Source: Pegoplata infirma
Lineage: Eukaryota > Arthropoda > Insecta > Diptera > Anthomyiidae
Direction of reading: 5' to 3'
Length of the DNA: 64,000 nt
Assembly: GCA_963921195.1 (NCBI GenBank)
Contig: CAWUER010000513.1
Coordinates: forward strand, 31,050 to 95,049
The notes under the pieces are model-generated. The model saw only the letters and a program-made list of their open reading frames with translations, made no database searches and was not told the origin of the DNA. This document shows positions 45,553 to 57,567 of the stretch, piece after piece (within the stretch, counting starts at the first letter, position 1; each line of letters starts with the position of its first letter). The translations under genes and the position numbers were made by a program.

Positions 45553-46592
45553 TATGAGGCATTCCACACCAAATGTCCCGCTACAGAAAAACATGTGTCC
45601 CGTAAAGTTCTGAATAGGTGTTTGGATATATGAAACTAAGAAAATTGCGTTTTTGGTTTTTCAAATTTTCAAAAACTGGGCTTAGGAGGCGTGGTCAAAT
45701 ATTGGAAAAATGGTCAAATTTGTGGCAAGTTGCTTGATTAAATATTTATCACATTAAAACGGAATACACCACAATGTCAAAAATTTACATTCTTATATAG
45801 TTTTGTATGGGCTATCGATTAATTTTTTTTTTTTTTTGGAAAATTTTCAGAACCAGTTCTGATATTTTCCATTTTTTTAAAAAGTCAATATATCAAAAAT
45901 CCGGCCACTTTTTTTTTTTCTTTTTTATTTTTTTTTTTAAGTTTAGATGTTTGTCCATCCACACAAAAAAATTCAGAAACAGAAACGCATTTGAACTTTA
46001 AATTGCATAACAATTTTGTAATTTGCTTGTATTTCTTTGTTGTAACGTTGCGAATGAGTATTATTAATTGCATAAATATTCTTCATACGCTATGTTGAAA
46101 CAAGAAAATACAAGCAAATTATTAAATTCTTATGAAATTTAAAATTCAAATGCGATTTTCTCGAAAAAAAAAAACGAAAAATGTGTTTCTGAATTTTTTT
46201 GTGTGGATGGACAAAAATCTAAACTTAAAAAAAAAAAATTAAAAAAAAAGTGGCCAGATTTTTGATAAATTGACTTTTTTAAAAACTGGAAAATTTCAGA
46301 ACGGAAAAAAAAAATTAATCGATAGCCCATACAAAATTATATAAGAATGTAAATTTTTGAGATTGTGGTGCATTCCGTTTTAATGTGATTAAATATTTAA
46401 TCAAGGCAACTCGCCACAAAATTTACCATTTTTCCAATATTTGACCACGCCTCCTAAGCTCAGTTTTTGAAAAATTGAAAAACCAAAAACGCAATTTTCT
46501 AAGTTCCATATAGGGCTATCCATACAACCTATTCAGAAGTTTACGGTACACATGTTTTTTTCGCTGGACATTTGGTGTGGAATGAATCATAT
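45553..46592. mobile_element. Long palindrome (foldback), 1.04 kb
   Basis: Left end TATGAGGCATTCCACACC and right end GGTGTGGAATGAATCATA. Inner pairs include TAGGAGGCGTGGTCAAATA / its inverse and GTATGGGCTATCGATTAAT / its inverse. The centre is near 46070. Arms are about 500 bp and roughly 85 percent alike. Confidence 0.8.
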
Positions 46593-46616
46593 GTAACTTT
46601 CAAACTATTTATAAGA

Positions 46617-47251
46617 TCCCAGCAAAACTTAGATTACCAAATAAGGTATGAAATAAGGTATACTTAGGATTGCTTATTTTATACATTGCAGCATTGATGA
46701 TTTTAACAGGGGATGAGACTCAAATTAATGCATACGAGTAAGGTTTATAATATAGCACACCAGAACGTTAAATATGTATAAGGTGTTATGAGTAGTGAAA
46801 AAGTAATTTTGTATTAAATTTACACACGTGATTGTAAGTGAGTGTAAGTAGATAAAATATGCTCATGAGTGAGTGTGTATTATTAGAAAATTACTGTCGT
46901 GAGCCCATCTCTAATTTAAACTTATGCACTTTTTTATTAAATATTTATTTTTTATGTTATTGTAATGCATCCAATTATAAATAATGCATTATTTCAAACT
47001 TTGAAACAATATATAATGTAACCAAATATAAGTCATCCATGATTTAATGTTTAGAAATAATAAATATGAAATACATTTTTTCCAATAATCATGCATTACG
47101 TGACAAATTATTACTAAAGCATTATTTTTCACTTTCAAATAATACGTTGTGGAACAAATGGAATGGGACAAAATAATGCTACAAATAAGGTATATACATT
47201 ACCTCGTAATGTGTTATATAATCACCACCCATTACCAAAGTTTTGCTGGGA
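46617..47251. mobile_element. Miniature element with TCCCAGCAAAAC ends, copy 1
   Basis: Ends TCCCAGCAAAACTTAGATTA and CAAAGTTTTGCTGGGA. The whole 635 bp matches the element at 62414-63156 in the opposite orientation. The interior has TAAGTGAGTGTAAGTAGA and repeated AATAATGCATTATT. No clear target duplication at this copy. Confidence 0.8.
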
Positions 47252-48112
47252 TTGAAACATTATTAGTGGGGCAAATAAAGTCAGTGATATAAACTTTCAA
47301 AATATCTAGTTTGGAGTGACCCTATTACAATGCAGCGTGAGTTACAGAGTGCCAAAGTTGACCACCCTGAGATTAAATGGCTTTCGGAGCTAGTAACTTT
47401 CAAAAATATGCAAAGATTTTTAATTTATTTTTTTTTAGTTTTGGCATAGGTAAAAATTATTTAGAATATTTAAACCATCTTATGGAGGGTACATTGTTTA
47501 TTTTTACAATAATATGCGAAATAACTAGTTTTTTTGCTCTCCTATAAAGTAAGCTCTCTAAAAAGCTTTATTGAACATAGTTCGACGATATAGATTCTTA
47601 TACATATTTTTTTTTTTGTAATTTTTGACCCATGTTTTGAACCCCTAAATCCCCGATATGACCGATAAGCCGAGACACCCCAACCCTAAAATGTCTCTTT
47701 TATATATATTGCAAGATTCATGCAAATCGGTTCATAAGGGTTGAAATATTTCCCTTGTAAGTATTCTTTAAGCCACCTACAGACTATAACATTGACAACG
47801 AGTCGTAAGAAATACGTATCTTAAATAATAAGAAATTTTGTTCGCTTATCCAAAAATCGTTAAGAAAATAACTTGTGAATTTACACCATCATATCTTTAA
47901 TATTTTTAAAACAGCATTTTTCGTCTGTTAAAAAGGTAATAAAACACCGTCCTTGTTTTGTTTACTTTTGTTGTTTCATAAGATCAGGGATCTTATGAAA
48001 ACCGGATAAGTTTTCACATTTTAAGGAAAAAAATCTAAAAATGAAAAAACGTATCTGCTTGCCATTTTTCAATCCGTATTTTTTCTTGCTTTTATACCGA
48101 TTTGTGTTTACA
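47252..48112. other. Non-coding spacer
   Basis: Includes the mirrored right terminal sequences of the possible large element (47600-47770); otherwise AT-rich with nothing recognised. Confidence 0.4.
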
Positions 48113-48232
48113 CTAGTGTTTGGGGTCCGGGAATTCCCGGGTCGGATTTCCCGGGAATTCCCGGGAAAACTCTGACGGGAATTCCCGGGATTTTTTTTTT
48201 ATTTTTTCCGGGAAATCCGGTAATTTAATAAA
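48113..48232. repeat. TAGTGTTTGGGG...CCCGGG transposon end
   Basis: Opens TAGTGTTTGGGGTCCGGG followed by several TTCCCGGGAATTCCCGGG blocks. It is the mirror image of the end at 4402-4482. The partner end is not visible nearby. Confidence 0.5.
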
Positions 48233-49185
48233 ATAAACCTTTTAACATAAAAACGCTTATTTTAATTTAATTTGCAATATATTGTACCAGCAAAATTGTT
48301 AAAATGTTTAAAAAGTGTCCACTCAAAACAGCATCTTTATAAAAAAATATGCAAAAGAAGAGTTTGATTCAATAATAAAGAGTATATATATGGTTTTGAA
48401 TTGAGAAAAGTGTGAAAGAAAAATTTAAATTTTTCTAAAAATTTAGACATCCTGGTTTGTTTCTTACTAGTTTCATATTATCCAGTTATAATAATCTTCA
48501 GAAAAACTTTTAATGTCAAATTTATTTAGTTAATAGTCAATAAAACTCTATATGTGAAAATTATTTACAGATCGCAGCCGACAAGGATTGAACTCATCAT
48601 CATCTGTAATACTTTGCTATTAACTGCTTGTAACGTACAATCACTCTAGACCGATACGCCAAGTAGGCTGTTAAGCAAGTATCAACTAAATCTGATTTTT
48701 TCAATTCGAGTGTGGTTGTTGCTGTTGGTTTTTTCTAACAGAAGAGCTTGTTATTGTAATTTGTGTAAACAAACTTATTTTTAGTAATCATTATTCTTCT
48801 TCCTCTCCTTCATCAAAAACCAAAAAACCAAACTTTGCCAAACTTTGATAATAAATGTGTTTATTTAAAAACAAATTTAAATTAATTTATTATTTGAATT
48901 GTCCTGTTATATATATTTCGTCAACTGGATTGAAAAATGCTACAATATGAATTTTTCTTCCTCAAATATAACATTTTTTTAAATATTAATTGGAATTTGG
49001 TTTCATCCTATTTAACAAGATTTTGTTAGAGTTATTTAGGCGTAATTTAAAAAAATATTTACAAAAAAAATATTGCAGGAGCCCTTTACAATTAAGGTGA
49101 CGATATATTAAATTTATTTTGTTTTTGACAAATTTGAAAATATTATGATTTCAAAATATATTTTATTACAAACAATTTTAAGTTG
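48233..49185. other. Non-coding spacer
   Basis: AT-rich. A weak B-box-like GAGTTCAATCC on the minus strand near 48586 was noted but not called. No gene. Confidence 0.45.
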
Positions 49186-49264
49186 TGGTTGGCCTAGTTG
49201 TCTAGCAGGTTCCACAGCTTACGTGTTGTAGATTTTTGGCCTCGGTTCAAAACCCGGTAGCGGA
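49186..49264 (+). ncRNA. tRNA-like SINE head with A and B boxes
   Basis: TTGGCCTAGTTGTCTAGCAGG (A-box region from 49189) and the perfect B box GGTTCAAAACC at 49244-49254, flanked by CTC/CGG. It ends in a long T-run like a Pol III terminator. Stems are too disturbed for a working tRNA. Confidence 0.45.
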
Positions 49265-50130
49265 TTTTTTTTTTTATTTTTTTTTATTGTTTTAAGACCA
49301 ATTTAATTTTATTTTTCTAATTACAAAGAAAATTAAAAGAGTTTTAAAGGATTAAACAAAATTACATCGATTTTACATCGGAAAAAAATTTTTTTAGTGA
49401 TGGGTCGGATTTGCTATATAATTGTCAGCATTAAAGACATGATTTTTCTAAATTGATAAGACAACTTATATGACAAGTCAGTACATTTATAGAACTTGGG
49501 GAGTTCCGACAAAAATTATGTCATGTCCTTAAGTTGTCTTTAGTAAAATGTATTCACTTGCTGACTTCTACCTGATGAATCATTACTGACATTGTCTTAA
49601 AGACAAAATTTATAATTGGGTTATTATGAAAACTTATATTAGAAACTATCACAAAATTTACTGTACTCAACTAATTAAAAATCGCAAGAAAAACAGCTGA
49701 TAAAGAAAGAGTAAGTAAATCCTGTCAAAAAATTTAAAAAGAGATGTTTCTTTGTTGCATTTTTTTATATTAAAGCAAAAAAAAAAAATTAACTTTGCAA
49801 AAATTTTAATTTTGACTTTTGGCCAAAAAATGGGTAAAATTTCCAATAGTGCAGTGATGAGATCATAACTTGGTGCACTATTTAGTTTAAGATTTTTTAT
49901 AACTTTAGGAAAAACAAATTTCTCGTTTTGTTCGTTTTGTAAACAATACTTTAACTTACGAGTTAGTCTGTTTAGTGCTATCTTATCTAGAGGTAATCTA
50001 GATGTCTGGCATTTCTTCCTAGCCAGTCTTTTTTCTGAAACTCGTTTTCGAATTCCAATATGGGACTTCAAACATTATCTAAAATAAAAATGTTTCATTT
50101 GTTTAACAAAATTACAAATTTTCCGAGTTG
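49265..50130. other. Non-coding spacer
   Basis: AT-rich with small inverted GACAACTT/AAGTTGTC motifs (49460-49600). The 134-codon open stretch at 49667-50071 (minus) shows no recognisable domain and is not called. Confidence 0.4.
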
Positions 50131-50138
50131 GTTTAGGT

Positions 50139-50450
50139 CAATGGTTCCCAACCTTTTTTACACCCCGCCCCACTTTTAAGTTAAAAAAATTCCATTGTCC
50201 CCCCTACACTCAAGAAATTTTTTTTAATTTTTCTATTTTTTGTTTCTAATTTTTTGTAAAATAAGCATTTGAACTAAGTTTTTAGTAAAAATGTTGAGCA
50301 ATTAAGAAAATTTTTGTAGTTCATTTTGGTACAAAAAAATAGTTTTTTTAGTTAATTTGACTAAAAAAATCTTGAACATTTGCTCGTTGCCCCCCTGGAA
50401 CCTTCAAATTGCCCCCCAGTGGGGCGAGAATCAAAGGTTGGGAACCATTG
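50139..50450. mobile_element. hAT miniature element, 312 bp
   Basis: Ends CAATGGTTCCCAACCTTT and AAAGGTTGGGAACCATTG, with the perfect 8 bp target duplication GTTTAGGT at 50131-50138 and 50451-50458. CCCCGCCCC-like runs lie next to both ends. It may carry a smaller insertion starting ACACTCAAGAAATT near 50204. Confidence 0.9.
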
Positions 50451-50458
50451 GTTTAGGT

Positions 50459-51215
50459 CTTCTAGAGGCAACTTTTCCCCCAAACCGATTTGACCGATTT
50501 ACGAACTTAACAACTCTATGACCATAAGAAATATTCGTGCCAAGTCGGAGGAATATGGCTATTTTAGTTTGGACTGAATTGTGTCTTCTATAGACGGACA
50601 GAGTGGAATTGCGAGAGGTTAAAACTTTCAAAAATTTCTATGTTTCCCAATACAAATTGATACCCATTGAAATGAGGTTGGGACGCCAAATACATAATGA
50701 ATGGTTTTTCGTTGTGAACAATATTTCTAAATTTTGTGAATTTTGATGGGATGACCATTAAAAGATTTCCCTAATAAGTGGGGGGTATAAAGATTTATTT
50801 TTACTAAAGATGTCATGAATTTAAAATATACAGTTTTTGTACACCGACACGTTCATCAAAATTGATTTTTCGAGTCACTCTAGGATTATACATTAAATTC
50901 ATATATTCGCACTTCCACGAAATTTTATGATGAGAATGCATGCTGGTTTTGTGACAAAATGACAACAAATGTCAAGAGTCGAAATAAATGCTACAACAGT
51001 CTAGTCTTAAAGGAACTGTAGACAGATGGCTGAACTTTCATATAAAACATATTTGTTCAAACAATACAACTACCACAACATACAACCTTATCTAATTTGC
51101 ATTTTCGTACGTACAAATTCATAATCGTATGTAAATACATATAAGGGCAGTTAATATTTGTGAGCCTTAAATTTTTGTTGATTTTTGGGCAAAATCGTAA
51201 ACACAAACAAATTAT
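50459..51215. other. Non-coding spacer
   Basis: AT-rich; nothing recognised. Confidence 0.4.
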
Positions 51216-51475
51216 AGAAGAACAATTACACCGTCCGTCACACATTTGTACATATGTAGACCAGACCAAAAAATTCTGAAAGTAAGGCCGAAAATAAAAT
51301 ATCCGTGTCTCGCAATTTTTCTAGATCAATTCGCGTTTTAGCGAAAAACGACAGAATGAATGTGTAAACAAAAAATTAAGAACAAATACACCGTCCGACA
51401 CTCTTTTGTACTTATTGACCAGCCCAATAAATTCTGAAAGTAGGGCCAAAAATAATATACCCGTGTCTCCTACAC
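51216..51475. repeat. Tandem duplication, ~163 bp period
   Basis: AGAACAATTACACCGTCCG ... ATTCTGAAAGTAAGGCC ... CCGTGTCTCGC is repeated as AGAACAAATACACCGTCCG ... ATTCTGAAAGTAGGGCC ... CCGTGTCTCC, roughly 85 percent alike. Confidence 0.7.
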
Positions 51476-51724
51476 TGATAGAAATTTTGTACATAACAAT
51501 AATGAAAATCTGCTTTAGTGTTATAAAAATTACGTTAAAAATTAACCTAGATCGGCTTTAATTCAATATATGAAATATTCGAAACAAAAATTATGAAAAC
51601 TTTCATAAAATTAATGAAGAAGTGTAAAGTAAATTAAAATGATATTTTATGAAAAGTTTTCATAAGCTTAATGTATATTATCTTATTTTTCAAAATCACC
51701 TCGAAAAAAAAACGTTTTTAAAAA
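51476..51724. other. AT-rich spacer
   Basis: Nothing recognised. Confidence 0.4.
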
Positions 51725-52790
51725 AACACAGCCGGTATTATACCGTCAGGTCCGGGGGATTTATATGGCCTGAAGCTTGAAACGGCATCATGGAGTTGCC
51801 CGGAAAATGCGTGTTTATAACAAGGTCCAGCGACTCTGCATCAGAGCTTCGAACGAATTAATTCTATTGAGAATTAATTCACCAAATGTTTAATTAATTC
51901 CTTGCAAGCAATCATTCGATTGAATGATCAAAATTTTTCATCATTCAAATCTATTACAAATTGGATGATGATGTTTTTATTTCATTCCCTTTGTATTTTA
52001 AAAAATGTGTTGCTTGTGTGCATTTTAAGCTTCTTCATGTGTAAACGATCGGTTTTTGTTTTGTTGACGTCTAGTCTGTTGTTTCCCACACAAGCATAAA
52101 TGTGTGTGTATGTGTGTTGCGGATCACTGTTTTCAATTGAATGATAACAAAATTTCACCATTCAATTTGTAGTAGATTGATTTGGATAAAAAAATAGTTC
52201 ATTCCTTAAGAATGATCATTCTTAAGGAATGAATTCTTGAAAGAATTAATTCAATGATTATGAAAGTTGAATGATTTTAAGGAATGCCAAATTCTATTTT
52301 ATTAATTCGAATTAGGAAATTGAATTAAAGAATTAATTCTTTCGAACCTTTGCTCTGCATTGGAGGTAGACCACACCCCATTAGGATCCTTCAGGTATCC
52401 CAGGGTGCAAGGAGAAGAAGCCAGAACTTTGCGCAGCCTAGATGCCTCAGAAACGTCTTCTATAATTCCCCAGAAGTTTTTCCAAGAATTACATTGGCAA
52501 CTCTGATCATATTCTTGTCTAGTACTCGTCCGCTCTTAAGAATTTTGCTTTATTAAAGAGCTTTCTGCAGGAATCTCTGCTCGTCTGCAGCTCATTTCAG
52601 CACCAAGATGTTTTTCTTTGCCCCTAGGCTTTGCAGAAGAGCATTTGTTATATAATCAACCAGACAGTAAATTTCCACCAAACTTTGCGGTTTACATAAA
52701 AACACTTCATTCAAAAGCCCAGAAAAAGTATCCCTATATTCCACACAGTTTGTTCTCATCTGGAGACTGCCTCAACCGGGCCACGCTGCT
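51725..52790 (-). pseudogene. Jockey-like LINE fragment (endonuclease end to RT start)
   Basis: Read on the minus strand, successive short frames spell hallmark LINE motifs: an NCVEYRD-like endonuclease tail near 52715, RKLFNKAK near 52560, NSWKNFW near 52475, ASRLRKVLA and LGYLKDPNG around 52420, NTHFPGN near 51800, and the RT box KSPGPDGIIP near 51740. Stops and at least two frame changes break it, so it is dead. A hAT miniature element (51842-52352) splits it. Only the linker and first RT block remain; the catalytic YADD region is absent. The motifs fit the Jockey/R1/LOA branch. Confidence 0.8.
51842..52352. mobile_element. hAT miniature element in the LINE, 511 bp
   Basis: Ends CAGAGCTTCGAACGAATTAA and, inverted, CAAAGGTTCGAAAGAATTAA; perfect 8 bp target duplication CTCTGCAT at 51834-51841 and 52353-52360. 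The flanking LINE motifs come into one frame if it is ignored. The interior is made of GAATTAATTC and TCATTCAA motifs. Confidence 0.92.
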
Positions 52791-52995
52791 ACACTCAAAA
52801 TAATTCTACAGTAAAAAAAATAGTAAGTGCGTTGGTTACCCAAATTTACTAATAACTTACTAACTACTACCAGTACAGTAGTTTTTTTAGTACCTACAAA
52901 GTACTAAAATTAGTAATTTTTACTATTTATGAGTAATTTTTGTTAGTAGCTTGCGTTACTAATTTTTTAAACTATTTTTTTGTTTTCCATTACCC
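52791..52995. repeat. ACACTCAAAATAA end with TAGTAA/TTACTA motifs
   Basis: Opens ACACTCAAAATAATTC, like the other CACTCAAAA ends (41477), then repeats TAGTAA, TTACTA and GTACTAAA. No mirrored right end; a partial element. Confidence 0.35.
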
Positions 52996-53832
52996 CTGCA
53001 AGCATTAGGAAGAAATATCGCCTAAACGAAATTGCGGCAATATCTTCTTTTTATCGTAATAAAAATTCATCAAAATAGTATTATTTTAAAATCTTCCTTT
53101 TATAAATATAGTTTTTTTGTCATTTATAAAGTAGATCAATTTGCCAAATTATCGCCAAATTATCTTCTAGGTGATTTTTCCCTGCGCGATACAAATACGA
53201 TATCTTCCTTTTATCATACGGATGAAAAATATTCGAAATCAAAATATTTTATTTGTTGTCAAAAATATTTTTCAACATTTTAAATTCGTTTTTCATTGTT
53301 TATTTGCACTAAATCAACAAAAAATCATGAAACTCGGGTTTTTGAGGTATGTAATGAATTTGCAAAAAAAAATTGAGCTTTAAGATCTAATAAATGTATT
53401 TTTTTAACTCCATTGGCTCCTACAAATTTCCAAGATCAATGCCCAAGTTTTAAGGAAGAAATCAATTTCAAGATCATGCAAACAATTAGAAAATCATTAT
53501 TTAATACAACTGTTTGTAAAATGCCTTTTTAATTACAATAAGCAAAAATAAATGTTATTTTATCACCTAGGTGACAAAATGGCAACATCTTCTTTTTATC
53601 TTTTAGGTAAAATTTGAGTGATATCTTAAAGTTATCATCCAAATGATTATCTAGCGATATTGCGCATTTATCCTCCAGAAGAATTGCTTTCGTCTCTTCT
53701 GGACGAATTGCTTTCGGGACACGTTTTCTACCATCGGGTGTTTCTTCCGCAATACGAAGAAGATATCCCCCGCAATACAATTTATCTTCCAGATGATACG
53801 CTAGGGAATCTTCTTCATATCGAAATGCTTGC
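52996..53832. repeat. Possible element with CTGCAAGCATT ends
   Basis: CCTGCAAGCATTAGGAAGAA on the left and CGAAATGCTTGCAG on the right are short inverted ends. Between them, ATCTTCTTTTTATC and TTATCTTCCAGATGAT-like motifs recur in both orientations. Open stretches here (53529-53780 minus, 53660-53863 plus) overlap on opposite strands and have no recognised domain. Confidence 0.35.
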
Positions 53833-54370
53833 AGCTTATTTCACACACACATTCAAATATTGATCTAATCGACTCATGCTTTCATTGGGAATTAATTTCC
53901 CGAAAAACAGTTGTGTAGAGTTGGATATAGGCGGATTTACAAAAATTTGGAAATTAGCTGGAATCCTAATGTGTTTTAATGAATGATGGTAACAACTCCA
54001 CACACACATAAATAACAACTCGTACATATGAATAACAAATGGGTATTTTGTTTTTCTTTTAGCCTTTTGTTAGGATATAAATTTGTTTGTCACATTATAC
54101 AACCATGTTTACAACATGTAATGCATAATTTTAGTAAAAACTCTACGAGAGCCTATATCAAATGTCAGCTTTACATCTAAATGTACTATGTATATCTAAA
54201 AGTATAAAGTTATTAACGAACGGTATGATGCAATAATAAAATATTAAATGACCCAATATTGGGGAACATTGCATTTGATTCCGAAATATAGACATAGGCA
54301 ATAAGGCCATATGGCCTTCCCGAGTAAAAAAGATTATATATAATTTTACTTATTTTTATATAAACATATA
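53833..54370. other. Non-coding spacer
   Basis: AT-rich. CCCGAGTAAAAAAGATTATA near 54331 recurs near 59494. No gene. Confidence 0.4.
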
Positions 54371-54573
54371 TCTTAATATATAAAAACGTTTGTGCCGGGT
54401 ACGTGCTACAAAAACTCAAGAACCGCTGGATCGATTGACACCAAACTTGGACAATATATAAGTTTAGTCAGGAGCCAGGTTTCTCTTAAGTTTAATAACG
54501 ATAGGTGGCGCTGTTGTCGTAATATTTAAATTTGTTTTTATTTATGGTACGATTTGGCTTAAATTCACAAAAT

Positions 54574-56617
54574 ATATGGGGCATTCCATGCCAAATCACT
54601 CACTTTTAGGCCCGACCCCATTCGATTAATTTTATTTTTGGATATGTTTTAGTACGTATTAAATGCAACTTGCAGCCAAATTTTCAGCCTTTTATACAAA
54701 GGTGGTGTTGAGTAATCAATTTTTCAAAATGGCGATTTTTTCCAAAAAATGAAAAAATTTAAATTTTCAATCAATTTTGACCAGTAAAAAATATAGGTAT
54801 TTTAAAAAAAGTTGGACAACGTTTTGTTGGTATTTAAATGTAGTTTTAGAAAAAAAATGTGAAAAAATTATTCGAAGTAATTATCACTTATTTTTTGACG
54901 TTTAAAAATTAAAATCGACTTTTTGAAAAAGTCCGAAACCTTCGATTTTTTTGTAAAAAACTATAAGAATTCTACTCTAAATTATGCAACTTTTAAGCCA
55001 TAACTCGAGATGTGATCACAATTCTTTCTATTTTTTTTTTTAATTTTTAAAATTGCACCTTTTATGTTTTGGCTCTGATTTATTTTATATGGAGCTCCAA
55101 AAAAAAAAAAAATGGTAGATACTGACCCTAACTTACCCTAAATATATTCATTTGGAGGTAAATATACGTCTCACAAAAATTTGGGACGATCGGACATGTG
55201 TAAGGCGCTTAGCATGGTCCTTGAAGTTTAAAAAACGGATTACAAGGAAAAATATGAATTTTTTTCTGTTTTCGCAATTTCTTTGGTATTTTAAGTTAAG
55301 TTTTAATTCAAGTGATTACAGAATTATGATGTGGAGTAAAATGCCTTTCTAATAAGGTACTAAAAACTAAAATCGGTTGAAAATCAGCCAAGTTATTACA
55401 ACTTCCCCAGGCATCTAGCGTGTGCCATACAACTTGATTAAAAAATACGAGGCCCTTTTTTTAAATTTATTGAAATTTTCTACTGTAATAACATTTTTTC
55501 ATTATTCATGTTTCAGTGTAATATTTTTTTGACTTTTCCAAATTTTAAAACAAAAAAAATAATTTTTTTTTTAAAATAGAGATTTCAAAAGGGTGTGGAA
55601 AATGCAGGCATTTTTAGCACTAATTTTAAAAATGTTAGCAAAACACAATATGAAAAATACTTGTCATCTAATAACATTTGAACTTGAAGAATAAAAAAAT
55701 GTTATTACAGTAGAAAATTTCAAAGAATTTCAAAAATCGGATTGTATTGATTAATCAAGTTGTCTGCCACACGTTAGATGCCTGGGGAAGTTGTAATAAC
55801 TTGGCTGATTTTAAACCGATTTCGGTTTTTATGACCTTAATAGAGAGACATTTTACTCTACATTTCAATTCTGTAACCATTTGAATTCAAAACTAACTTA
55901 AAATACCAAAAAAATTAAGAAAACAGAAAAAAATGCATATTTTCCCTTGTAATCCGATTTTCAAACTTCAAAGCCGATGCGGCACGCCTTACCCATGTCC
56001 GATCATCCTAAAATTTTCTGAGACGTATTTTTACACCCAAGTTAATATATCTAGGGGAAGTTACGGTCAATATTTACCAAATTATTTTTTTTTGGAGCAC
56101 CATATAAAATAAACCAGAGTCAAAAAAAAAAAGTGCAATTTTCAAAATTTGAATAAAAATAGAACGAATTACGATCACATCTCGAATTATGACTTAAAAG
56201 TTGCGTAATTTAGAGTAGAATTTTTTGACATTTTTAAAAAAAAATCGAAGGTTTCGGACTTTTTCAAAAAGTCGATTTTAATTTTTATACGATAAAAAAC
56301 AAGTGATAATTACTTCGAATAATTTTTTCATATTTTTTTTCTAAAACTACATTTAACTACCAACAAAATGTTGTCCATCTTTTTTTAATATATCTATATT
56401 TTTTACTGGTCAAAATTGATTGAAAATTTAAATTTTTTCATTTTTTGGAAAAAATCGCCATTTTGAAAAATTGATTACTCAACACCACCTTGGTATAAAA
56501 GGCTGAAAATTTGGCTGGAAGTTGCATTTAATACGTACTAAAACATATCCAAAAATAAAATTAATCGAAGGGGGACGGGCCTAAAAGTGAGTGATTTGGC
56601 ATGGAATGCCCCATATT
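54574..56617. mobile_element. Long palindrome (foldback), 2.04 kb
   Basis: Left end TATGGGGCATTCCATGCCAA is mirrored at the right. Arms are about 1 kb and highly alike, for example GCATTTAATACGTACTAAAA / inverse, CTTCCCCAGGCATCTA / inverse and TGTGATCACAATTC / inverse. The centre is near 55600. Its terminus resembles that of the foldback at 45553. No coding frame. Confidence 0.85.
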
Positions 56618-57124
56618 TATTAAACAAAAATAAGTATCCTGATAAAATTTGGACCCGGTAGATGGCGCTGGGGAGAAATTATTTACAAAATTCTTTTGTT
56701 TTTGTATTTATGGTACAATTTTGCTAAACTTACAAAATATATTTCTGAAACAGAAATACATTTCCTGATAAAAATGTTGAACCGGAAGATGGCGCTGGGG
56801 CTCAAGTTATTACAAACTTCTTAATTTTAGTCTAATTTCCCGGAATTTAAGATGGTATGTATTTTTCTTCATCATATTATAATGAATGTATAAATGAACC
56901 CGATATGTGGCGTCAATGTGATGCTATTTAGATGTTCATATTTTTGGAGACATTTTACTCAAACTCAAAATGTATTTTTCCTCATGACAATTTCTTTTAT
57001 GGGCATTCAAAAATAAAAATTGTAAATATACTAAAAATTTTCTTAAAACAATTTGTAAAAGAATTTAAGTTTCAATAAAAAATAATAATTCAAAATTCCG
57101 GAAAATCCTATTTGTTTTAAAATA

Positions 57125-57330
57125 ATGCCGACCCGATCTAGAGGAGGAAACATTGTTCGGTACACTCGACGCGCCCGATAATAATAGATTAGCAAATCGC
57201 GAAAGAATGCGTATAACCCGAGCTGCTTCGATCACCCCATTTAACCGTCTGGCTTTCGCTTACGAACCAGACCTAAATTACAGTGCTCATGAGAAAATCG
57301 CTATTGGTGAAATGTCCAATTTATCAAAAT
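57125..57330 (+). pseudogene. Helitron replicase N-terminal fragment
   Basis: MPTRSRGG from 57125 matches the basic start of arthropod Helitron proteins. After a frame change near 57155-57180, ANRERMR and then FNRLAFAYEPDLNY and HEKIAIGEMS match the conserved lead-in to the first zinc cluster. It then runs into a 26 bp tandem duplication (TTTATCAAAATTATTACAAA) and loses homology. No Rep HUH motif or helicase motif follows. The function of the intact protein is rolling-circle transposition. Confidence 0.7.
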
Positions 57331-57567
57331 TATTACAAACACTCCAATTTATCAAAATTATTACAAACACTGATGTTCAAGGTCGCAATTTTGATTCAAC
57401 TTTTAAAATACAAGGAAAAGTACACTATTAATACTTTAATGTTTTAGATATTTCTTAAACACCCTTTTAAGGTCATGTCTTTTTTATTTAAATAAACGAT
57501 ATTTAAAATATAATAGAAAGAGTTTCACTTCATCTTGATTATGTTGCACTGCTACTTATCGTACTTA

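Larger units (their letters stand above)
42585..47770. mobile_element. Possible large inverted-repeat element, heavily invaded
   Basis: AAGGGAAGTATCTAAACCC with GAACCGATTTGC and GTCTCGGCTTATCG on the left are mirrored by GATAAGCCGAGAC, GCAAATCGGTTCATAAGG and AAATATTTCCCTT on the right. Without the inner insertions the element would be far shorter. The same termini bound the foldback at 3085-3945. Confidence 0.4.

Noticed and set aside
48552..48665. Minus-strand tRNA-like segment with AGTTCAATCC
   Set aside because: B box is imperfect and no A box at proper spacing could be defended.
49667..50071. 134-codon minus-strand frame
   Set aside because: Lys/Phe/Ile-rich, no homology recognised, no coding-like composition contrast with the surroundings.
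53529..53863. Overlapping frames on both strands with Leu/Glu-rich products
   Set aside because: They derive from repeated ATCTTC/GAAGAT motifs; mutually exclusive and without domains.
57153..57431. 92-codon frame as an intact small gene
   Set aside because: Its first part belongs to a different frame of a Helitron replicase and its end is a small tandem duplication; it is a broken remnant.
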